From the NCBI GenBank assembly GCA_021732895.1, contig JAKFWE010000430.1:1-13433 (forward strand): 13,433 nucleotides of DNA, written 5' to 3'. The position numbers were made by a program, and so were the translations under genes. The DNA comes from Allobosea sp. (lineage in GTDB: Bacteria; Pseudomonadota; Alphaproteobacteria; Rhizobiales; Beijerinckiaceae). Of this stretch, positions 8,078-13,433 are shown piece by piece. Below the pieces are notes generated by a model that searched no databases, was not told the DNA's origin, and worked only from the letters and a program-made list of their open reading frames with translations. Position 1 is the stretch's first letter, and each line of letters starts with the position of its first letter.

Positions 8078-8746
8078 TCATCGCCCCAGCAGGTTGCTGC
8101 GAACCCGCTCCAGATGCCCGAGCAGGGCCGCCTCCGCCCGGGCCGCGTCGCGCGCCTGCAGAGCCGCGACGATGGCGTGGTGGTCGCGCCGGTAGTGCTC
8201 GCGGCGCTCGGCGCTGAGGCTGCGGCGCTTGAGCTCGCCCCACTCCGTCAGATCGCGGGCGCGGGTGATCATGGCATAGAGCTCGATCACCAGCCGGTTA
8301 TGGGTCGAGCGCGCGATCGCCTGGTGCAACGCGGCGTCCCAATGCTCGAAGGCCTCGAAATCATCGGCCGCGTCGCCCTGCGCGATGCATTCGTCGAAAC
8401 GGGCGAAATCGGCCCGATCCGCGTTGATCGCGGCGAGCTGCGCCAGCCGCGGCTCCAGCAGCAGCCGCGCCTCCATGATTTCGGCCGGGCTCGCCGCGCC
8501 GGTTTCCGCGTCGCCCGCCGGCGCGCCCGGCTCCGTCTCGCGCACATAGGTGCCGCTGCCGATGATGCGGGTCACCGTGCCGCCATTCTCCAGCACCGCC
8601 AGCGCATCCCGCACCGCCGAACGCGGCACGCCGAGCTGTTGCGACAGCGCCCGCTCGGTCGGCAGCTTGGCGTTGGCCCGCCAGGAGCCGGAGCGAATTC
8701 CGTCGATGATGAAGTCCCGCACCCGCATGTCGGGGCGTGTCGTCAT
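8078..8746 (-). CDS. GntR family transcriptional regulator, FadR/FCD type
   Basis: A DNA-binding regulator of 222 residues. The N-terminal winged helix (about 6-68) shows LPTERALSQQLGVPRSAVRDAL, the GntR recognition helix region, and a GSGTYV wing. Residues 90-215 form an FCD ligand-binding domain with the expected metal or ligand residues: Asp137 and His141 (DAALH), His189 (DHHAI) and His211 (GHLERV). FCD regulators usually respond to small carboxylates. The ATG at 8746 is preferred because AGGA lies 5 bases upstream; an ATG two codons earlier (8752) is possible. A long open frame extends upstream to 10108 but is antisense to the permease gene and is not coding. The gene lies between the two operons, with TTGGT-NN-ACCAA sites on both sides, so it probably controls both and itself. 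The effector is unknown. Confidence 0.93.
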   Translation of the reverse strand: MTTRPDMRVRDFIIDGIRSGSWRANAKLPTERALSQQLGVPRSAVRDALAVLENGGTVTRIIGSGTYVRETEPGAPAGDAETGAASPAEIMEARLLLEPRLAQLAAINADRADFARFDECIAQGDAADDFEAFEHWDAALHQAIARSTHNRLVIELYAMITRARDLTEWGELKRRSLSAERREHYRRDHHAIVAALQARDAARAEAALLGHLERVRSNLLGR

Positions 8747-8802
8747 GGTCATCCTGTCGCGCCCTGGTTCTGCACAACCTTCGCCGGACTCGCCGGCAGT
8801 TC

Positions 8803-8818
8803 GATTGGTCCACCAATC
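8803..8818. promoter_or_regulatory. putative GntR operator, site 3 (perfect palindrome)
   Basis: GATTGGT-CC-ACCAATC is a perfect 7-bp inverted repeat with a 2-bp centre, the best copy of the motif. It lies 57-72 bases upstream of the GntR start, a natural position for autoregulation. Confidence 0.7.
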
Positions 8819-8898
8819 CGGCCGGCGGCACAAGCGATTTCTGCCCGTCCGTCGCGTGCATTCGACGCGGCCCGGCAATGACGCCGAGGTGATGACGA

Positions 8899-8923
8899 AT
8901 TGGTTGACAGCTCGCAAACCAAT
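8899..8923 (+). promoter_or_regulatory. putative GntR operator, site 4, overlapping the -35 of the ABC operon
   Basis: ATTGGTTGACAGC contains one exact TTGGT half and a degraded right half. The embedded TTGACA (8904-8909) is a perfect -35 element facing the transport operon. An AACCAAT at 8917-8923 forms a second, wider 7-bp inverted repeat with ATTGGTT (8899-8905). No good -10 is visible 16-18 bases downstream, so the transcription start is not located. The centre of TTGGT-NN lies 95 bp from that of site 3. Confidence 0.5.
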
Positions 8924-8977
8924 GGCCACCCTTCCGGGAAAATTAGAACACGAAGTTTGCGGGGAACGTCGGATGGA

Positions 8978-8982
8978 TTGGT
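8978..8982 (+). promoter_or_regulatory. possible GntR half-site, site 5
   Basis: GGATTGGTTGG repeats the TTGGT half-site without a matching right arm. It lies in the untranslated leader ahead of the permease gene. Alone it would be unremarkable; it is noted because it is the fifth occurrence of the motif in the regulator's non-coding flanks. Confidence 0.25.
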
Positions 8983-9043
8983 TGGCGCACTGGCGCGACG
9001 ACGGGATGCGGTCGTGACGCAGGCGACGCTGCAGGGCGCCGCC

Positions 9044-10795
9044 ATGGGCGCGGCGCGGGGGGCTGGTCTGTCGCGGGCGCGGCCGCCCTCCGCACTGGCG
9101 CGGATATTCAGTCTCGAGCGCATGGTGATGGGCGGCGCGATCGTGGCGCTGTTCCTTCTCGTCGTGTTCCCGCTCTGCTTCCTGCTGATCGGCAGCGTCT
9201 GGAGCGACGGCCGGTTCACGCTGGAGTTCTTCCAGGAAGCCCTGTCGGGCCGGCTCTATTTGCAGGCGCTGCTGAATTCGCTGACGCTGGGCGCGTGGAC
9301 CGGGCTGTTCAGCCTGCTGCTCGGCTTGCCCCTGGCCTGGGCCGTGGCGCGCACCAACGTGCCCGGCAAGGGCCTGATCACGCTGACCGCGAATCTGTCC
9401 TATCTCTCGCCGCCCTTCCTCACCGCGATCGCCTTCGTCAACCTGTTCGGGCCCAATGCCGGGCTGATCAACGCCTTCTTCCGCGACGTGGTCGGCGCTC
9501 CCTGGCTCGGCTTCAACATCTTCTCGATGCCCGGCCTCGTGCTGGTCACGGTGCTGCACACCTTCCCCTATGTCTTCCTGCTCGCCTCCAGCGCGCTGCA
9601 ATCGGTCGATGCGTCCTATGAGGAGGCGGCCCAGATTCTCGGCGCGAGCAAGCTGCGCACCGTTCTGACGATCACGACGCCGCTGGTCATGCCCGCGATC
9701 CTGTCCGGCGTGCTGCTGGCCTTCGTCAACGCCATCGCGCTGTTCGGCTCGCAGGCGATCATCGGGTTGCCCGGCCGCATCGTGACGCTGCCGACGCGCA
9801 TTTATTCGCTGTTCGACTATCCGGCGCAGTACGGGCTCGCCTCGGCCCTGTCGCTGCTCTTCGTCGCCATCACCATCGCCGCGCTCTGGCTCCAGCGCTC
9901 CTATCTCGCCAAGCGATCCTTCGTCACGCTCGGCGGCAAGGGCGCGCGCCCGCAGCTGATGGATCTCGGCTGGATCCGTTGGCCGCTCTTCGCCTTCTGC
10001 TGCGTGGTCTTCTTCGTTTCGATCGTGCTGCCCTACGCCACGCTGATCGCCGTCTCGCTGTCGAGTTCGTGGGGGTTGAACTTCTGGCAGGGGCTCACGT
10101 TGAAACACTACAGCTTCGTGCTGTTCGACTACGACGTGACCCAGCGCGCCATCTTAAACTCGCTAGGCCTCGCGCTCACGGCCGCCACGGTCGCGGTCTT
10201 CCTCGGCGCGATCATCGGCTGGATCGACCTGCGCACCCGTATTCCCGGTCGCAAGTTCCTCGACTACGCCTCTCTGGTGCCGCTCGGCCTGCCCGGCATC
10301 GTCATGGCGGTGGCGCTGATCCAGTTCTGGCTGTCGATGCCGATCGCGCTCTACGGCACTCTGGCGATCCTGCTGCTGGCCTATGTCGGGCGCTACATTC
10401 CCCTCGGCGTGCGCGCCGCCAACACCTCGCTGCGCCAGATCGACCCGGCGCTGGAGGAAAGCGCGCGCATCCTCGGCGCGAGCTGGGGCCAGACGCTCCG
10501 GGAGATCACGCTGCCGCTGATGCGGCCCGGCCTGTTCGCCGGCTGGCTGCTCGTCTTCGTGCCGGTGATCCAGGAGCTCTCCGCCTCGATCCTGCTGTTC
10601 TCGTCGAGCTCGATGACGTTGGCGGTGGCGATCTACAACCTCTACGAGACCGGCTACACCGAGCCCGTCGCGGCCCTGGCGATGCTGAACATGACGATCA
10701 TCGTCGTGGTCATCGCGATCGCCCGCAAGATCGGCGGCGGCGGCGTCGGCGCGAGCCCCGACAAGGCCCCGATGACCCAGGGAGGAACCGCCTGA
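9044..10795 (+). CDS. ABC transporter permease, fused double-domain (iron(III)/AfuB-FbpB type)
   Basis: Inner-membrane channel of a binding-protein-dependent importer. The 583-residue protein is two permease domains in one chain, giving about twelve membrane segments, the first near residues 30-50. Each half has an EAA coupling loop for the ATPase: EEAAQILGASKLRTVLTITTP (193-213, first half) and, in the second half, EESARILGASWGQTLREITL (471-490). This layout is typical of COG1178 permeases. These are often annotated as iron transporters, but many carry organic acids, phosphonates or other small solutes. The ATG at 9044 with AGGG nearby is used; a GTG at 9014 behind GGGA is an equally possible start, and a TTG at 8900 would fall inside the operator and is unlikely. 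The stop overlaps the ATPase start by one base (TGATG). Confidence 0.92.
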   Translation: MGAARGAGLSRARPPSALARIFSLERMVMGGAIVALFLLVVFPLCFLLIGSVWSDGRFTLEFFQEALSGRLYLQALLNSLTLGAWTGLFSLLLGLPLAWAVARTNVPGKGLITLTANLSYLSPPFLTAIAFVNLFGPNAGLINAFFRDVVGAPWLGFNIFSMPGLVLVTVLHTFPYVFLLASSALQSVDASYEEAAQILGASKLRTVLTITTPLVMPAILSGVLLAFVNAIALFGSQAIIGLPGRIVTLPTRIYSLFDYPAQYGLASALSLLFVAITIAALWLQRSYLAKRSFVTLGGKGARPQLMDLGWIRWPLFAFCCVVFFVSIVLPYATLIAVSLSSSWGLNFWQGLTLKHYSFVLFDYDVTQRAILNSLGLALTAATVAVFLGAIIGWIDLRTRIPGRKFLDYASLVPLGLPGIVMAVALIQFWLSMPIALYGTLAILLLAYVGRYIPLGVRAANTSLRQIDPALEESARILGASWGQTLREITLPLMRPGLFAGWLLVFVPVIQELSASILLFSSSSMTLAVAIYNLYETGYTEPVAALAMLNMTIIVVVIAIARKIGGGGVGASPDKAPMTQGGTA

Positions 10796-11904
10796 TGGCC
10801 GCCATCACTATCGCGTCGCTGTCGAAATCCTATGGCGGCCGTCATGTCCAGATGGCGGCATTGCAGGATCTCGACCTGACGATCCGGGACAACCAGTTCA
10901 TCACGCTGCTCGGTCCGTCGGGCTGCGGCAAGACCACCACGCTGCGCTGCATCGCCGGCTACGTTACGCCCGATGTCGGCACGATCCATGTCGACGACCG
11001 GCTGCTCTCCTCGCCCTCGGGCGTGGTCTCGCCCGAGGCGCGCGGCATGGGCATGGTTTTCCAGAACTACGCCGTCTGGCCGCACAAGACCGTCCACGAG
11101 AACATCGCCTTCGGCCTGAAGCTGCGCAAGCTCTCCTCGGCGCAGGTCCGCGACAAGGTCGAGCAGGCGCTGGTTCTGGTCAATCTCAAGGGGCTGGAAG
11201 GGCGCTATCCCAACGAGCTGTCGGGCGGCCAGCAGCAGCGGGTCGCGCTCGCCCGCTCGCTCGTGGTCGAGCCCGACATCCTGCTGCTCGACGAGCCGCT
11301 CTCCAATCTCGACGCCAAGCTGCGCGAGAAGATGCGCGGCGAGCTGAAGCAGTTGCAGCGCCGCACCGGCATCACCTTCATCTACGTCACCCACGACCAG
11401 GCCGAGGCGCTGGCGCTGTCGGACCAGATCGCCGTGATGCATGGCGGCAGGCTGCAGCAGTTCGGCACGCCCTTCGAGGTCTACAACAAGCCGGCCAACC
11501 GCGTCGTCGCCGATTTCATGGGGCTGGTGAATCTGGTGCCCGGACGCATTCTCGGGAAGGCCGGCGATCAGGTCGAGGTCGAAGCGGATGGCGGCTTTCG
11601 GCTCGCCGTGGCCTCGCCGACGGCGCTGGCCGCAGGCGAGCCGATCGACATCGCCATCCGGCCGGAAAACATCGCGCTCGCCGCCGGGCCGGGCGCCCTC
11701 TGTGGCGTCGTCGCCGATCAGGTCTTCCTCGGCAACATCTGCGAGTACAGCGTGACCCTGCCGGGCGGCCGCGGTCTCCGGGTGCAGACCCACCCGTTGC
11801 AGCAGTTCGCGGTCGGCGAGACGGTGTCGATCACCATCGATCCCGGCCAGTGCAGCCTTTTCCCGCGCGACCCCGAAGCCGACGCCCTCGCCGCGGCAGC
11901 CTGA
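10795..11904 (+). CDS. ABC transporter ATP-binding protein
   Basis: ATPase of 369 residues energising the neighbouring permease. All motifs are intact: Walker A GPSGCGKTT (40-48), Q-loop Gln90, signature LSGGQ (142-146), Walker B ILLLDE (162-167), D-loop SNLD (170-173) and the switch His200. A C-terminal TOBE-like region (about 235-355, with IDIAIRPENIAL) matches the PotA/FbpC/MalK class (COG3842). Aromatic YAVWPHKTVHENIAFGL after the Q-loop is usual for this class. The ATG shares one base with the permease stop and has GGGAGGA (10780-10786) upstream, so the pair is translationally coupled. The transported solute is not indicated by this subunit. Confidence 0.95.
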   Translation: MAAITIASLSKSYGGRHVQMAALQDLDLTIRDNQFITLLGPSGCGKTTTLRCIAGYVTPDVGTIHVDDRLLSSPSGVVSPEARGMGMVFQNYAVWPHKTVHENIAFGLKLRKLSSAQVRDKVEQALVLVNLKGLEGRYPNELSGGQQQRVALARSLVVEPDILLLDEPLSNLDAKLREKMRGELKQLQRRTGITFIYVTHDQAEALALSDQIAVMHGGRLQQFGTPFEVYNKPANRVVADFMGLVNLVPGRILGKAGDQVEVEADGGFRLAVASPTALAAGEPIDIAIRPENIALAAGPGALCGVVADQVFLGNICEYSVTLPGGRGLRVQTHPLQQFAVGETVSITIDPGQCSLFPRDPEADALAAAA

Positions 11905-11928
11905 ACCGACACCGATCCGGAGACCAAG

Positions 11929-12861
11929 ATGAACGCGCATGCCTCGGCCGAGCCGACCATCAGCTCGCAGGACCACTGGACGAAGAAGGGCGACGACGTC
12001 GATCTCTTCCTGTTCGAGAAATTCGTCGGCGAGCCTTCCGACGAGAAGGGCACGATCCTGTTCGTGCACGGCTCGTCGATGGCCTCGCAGCCGACTTTCG
12101 ACCTTCAGGTGCCGGGCAGGCCCGATTCCTCGGTGATGGACTGGTTCGCCAGGCAGGGTTACGACTGCTGGTGCGTCGACATGGAGGGCTATGGCCGCTC
12201 CACCAAGACCCGCGACATCACCTCCAACATCGCCGACGGCGCCGACGACCTCACGGCGGCCTCGGACTACATCATGAAGCTGCGCGGCAACGGCCCGTTC
12301 TTCATGTATGGCATCTCGTCGGGCGCGCTGCGGGCGGCGGCCTTCGCCGAACGCCATCCTGAACGGGTGCGTCGCCTCGCGCTCGACGCTTTCGTCTGGA
12401 CCGGCGAGGGCGCCCCGACGCTGGAGGAGCGCAGGAAGAAGCTGCCGCAGTTCCAGGCGATGAAGCGCCGGCCGATCGACCGCGCCTTCGTGCATTCGAT
12501 CTTCAACCGCGACCATCCCGGCACGGCCGACCACGCCACCGTCGAGGCCTTCGCCGACGCGATCCTGGCGCTCGACGATTCGATGCCGACCGGCACCTAT
12601 GTCGACATGTGCTCGCGCCTGCCGCTGACCGACCCGGCGAAGCTGACCATGCCGGTGCTGATCATGCGCGGCGAGTATGACGGCATCGCCGCTTTCGATG
12701 ATCTGGCCAGGTTCTTCGCGGCGCTGCCCAATCCCGACAAGCAGTTCACCGTGATGCGGGGCATCTCGCACGCCTCGTTCCAGCAGAAGAACTACAAGAT
12801 GTGCTACCACATCCTGCGTAGCTTCTTCGAGCAGCCGGAGCCGATCTATACCGGCGACTGA
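11929..12861 (+). CDS. alpha/beta hydrolase fold protein
   Basis: A 310-residue enzyme with the complete alpha/beta-hydrolase triad. The nucleophile elbow GISSG (128-132) gives Ser130, the acid is probably Asp251 in RGEYDGIAAF, and the base is His281 in GISHASF. The oxyanion-hole HGSS sits at 48-51, and DMEGYGRS (84-91) is the usual loop. A lid of charged helices spans about 160-225. No signal peptide is seen, so it should be cytoplasmic. It starts 24 bases after the ATPase gene with GGAG seven bases ahead of the ATG, and lies between the ATPase and binding-protein genes of one operon. Such placement suggests that it hydrolyses the imported compound (ester, amide or ring-cleavage product). 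The substrate is unknown; haloalkane- or epoxide-type chemistry is not supported, since the nucleophile is a serine. Confidence 0.92.
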   Translation: MNAHASAEPTISSQDHWTKKGDDVDLFLFEKFVGEPSDEKGTILFVHGSSMASQPTFDLQVPGRPDSSVMDWFARQGYDCWCVDMEGYGRSTKTRDITSNIADGADDLTAASDYIMKLRGNGPFFMYGISSGALRAAAFAERHPERVRRLALDAFVWTGEGAPTLEERRKKLPQFQAMKRRPIDRAFVHSIFNRDHPGTADHATVEAFADAILALDDSMPTGTYVDMCSRLPLTDPAKLTMPVLIMRGEYDGIAAFDDLARFFAALPNPDKQFTVMRGISHASFQQKNYKMCYHILRSFFEQPEPIYTGD

Positions 12862-12882
12862 GCCGGCAAGTCACGCGCGGCA

Positions 12883-12902
12883 GGCCGGGAGCCAACCCGG
12901 CC
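12883..12902 (+). other. GC-rich stem-loop ahead of the binding-protein gene
   Basis: GGCCGGG (12883-12889), a 6-base loop, then CCCGGCC (12896-12902) form a perfect 7-bp stem in the 78-base gap between the hydrolase and binding-protein genes. No T-run follows, so it is not a standard terminator. It may protect or process the mRNA and let the binding protein be made in excess of the membrane parts. Confidence 0.5.
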
Positions 12903-12939
12903 GCCGCCCTTCACAACCACAGATCCGGGAGGATTGATC

Positions 12940-13433
12940 ATGAACACGAAGCATTGGACGAAAGCCGCCTTCACCATGGCGCTCGCGCTCGCGCTGTCCG
13001 GCGCGGCGCTGGCCCAGGACAAGCCCGACATCGAGGCCGCCAGGAAGGAGGGCAAGGTCGTCTGGTACACCTCGACCCCGGTCGAGACCGGCCAGAAGAT
13101 CGCCAACATGTTCGAGGCGAAATACGGCATCAAGGTCGAGATGTTCCGCTCCGGCGGTTCGGCGATCCTGCGCCGCTTCCTCCAGGAGCATCAGGCCAAG
13201 CGCATCAACGCCGACCTGCTGACGACCTCGGACCCGGCGGCGGCCGCCGAACTGAGCGACAAGGGGATGTTCATCCCGTTCAAGCCGGTGAATTTCGACA
13301 AGATTCCCGAGGGCGCCAAATCCGAGAACGGCTCCTTCATCGCCCAGCGCCTTAACATCATCACGATCTATGTACGCAGCGACAAGATCGCCGGGGCCGA
13401 GGTCCCGCGCACCTGGGACGCCCTGCTCGACCC
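12940..13433 (+). CDS. extracellular solute-binding protein (COG1840-like), 5' part
   Basis: The first 164 residues of the periplasmic receptor for the ABC transporter; the gene runs off the window. It has a clear signal peptide: MNTKHWTK basic start, a hydrophobic stretch, and ALA cleavage after Ala25, leaving QDKPDIEAARKEGKVVWYTS. The mature N-terminus with EAARKEGKVVWYTST, FEAKYGIKVE and RSGGSAILRRF is typical of AfuA/FbpA-related binding proteins. The ATG at 12940 has a strong GGGAGGA starting 12 bases upstream. The order permease, ATPase, hydrolase, receptor is unusual because the receptor is normally first. Iron binding cannot be judged because the C-terminal tyrosine pair would lie outside the window; the catabolic neighbours argue for an organic ligand. 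Confidence 0.9.
   Translation, partial: MNTKHWTKAAFTMALALALSGAALAQDKPDIEAARKEGKVVWYTSTPVETGQKIANMFEAKYGIKVEMFRSGGSAILRRFLQEHQAKRINADLLTTSDPAAAAELSDKGMFIPFKPVNFDKIPEGAKSENGSFIAQRLNIITIYVRSDKIAGAEVPRTWDALLD

Noticed and set aside
8753..10108. Upstream extension of the GntR frame to 676 residues
   Set aside because: The extra part is antisense to the permease gene and crosses the operator region. A normal winged-helix start with AGGA upstream lies at 8746.
10654..12810. 718-residue open frame on the bottom strand
   Set aside because: It covers the ATPase and hydrolase genes in antisense, both of which carry complete catalytic motifs. No recognisable domain is present in the bottom-strand product.

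Overview
The window looks like chromosomal DNA from a high-GC alphaproteobacterium, most likely of the order Hyphomicrobiales (a Bosea-, Bradyrhizobium- or Methylobacterium-like organism). This rests on GC-rich codon use, the trpF-trpB pair with a four-base overlap, and the kinds of transporter present. The genus is an inference from family resemblance, not a database result.

Layout. Bases 39-1939 (+) carry trpF and trpB, the housekeeping end of the window. The trpA that usually follows trpB in this group is absent. Directly after trpB, and convergent with it, is a toxin-antitoxin pair (1943-2643, -): a PIN-domain toxin and a Phd/YefM-type antitoxin, with a 16-bp palindrome in front. Bases 2713-7947 (-) hold a tight five-gene unit. 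In transcription order it is: a fumarylacetoacetate-hydrolase-family enzyme, a Bug-type periplasmic binding protein, the [2Fe-2S] and molybdopterin subunits of a xanthine-dehydrogenase-family hydroxylase, and a ModA-like binding protein with no signal peptide. A GntR/FCD regulator (8078-8746, -) sits just upstream. Bases 9044-13433 (+) are a divergent transport operon: a fused double permease, an ABC ATPase, an alpha/beta hydrolase, and a periplasmic binding protein cut by the window end.

How it works together. The two non-coding stretches beside the GntR gene contain a family of matching sites built on TTGGT-NN-ACCAA. Two are near-perfect palindromes. Two others are half-conserved and run directly into a TTGACA -35 element, one facing each operon. 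The simplest reading is that the GntR protein represses its own gene, the molybdenum-hydroxylase operon and the ABC operon, and that a small carboxylate or heteroaromatic ligand relieves this. The set (uptake by ABC and Bug proteins, hydroxylation by a Mo/Fe-S enzyme, hydrolysis by alpha/beta and FAH-fold enzymes) looks like an uncharacterised catabolic locus, perhaps for an N-heteroaromatic acid. The substrate cannot be read from the sequence.

No tRNA, rRNA, CRISPR array, insertion sequence or recognisable transposase was seen. No gene-free stretch exceeds 300 bases; the longest (8747-9043) is regulatory.
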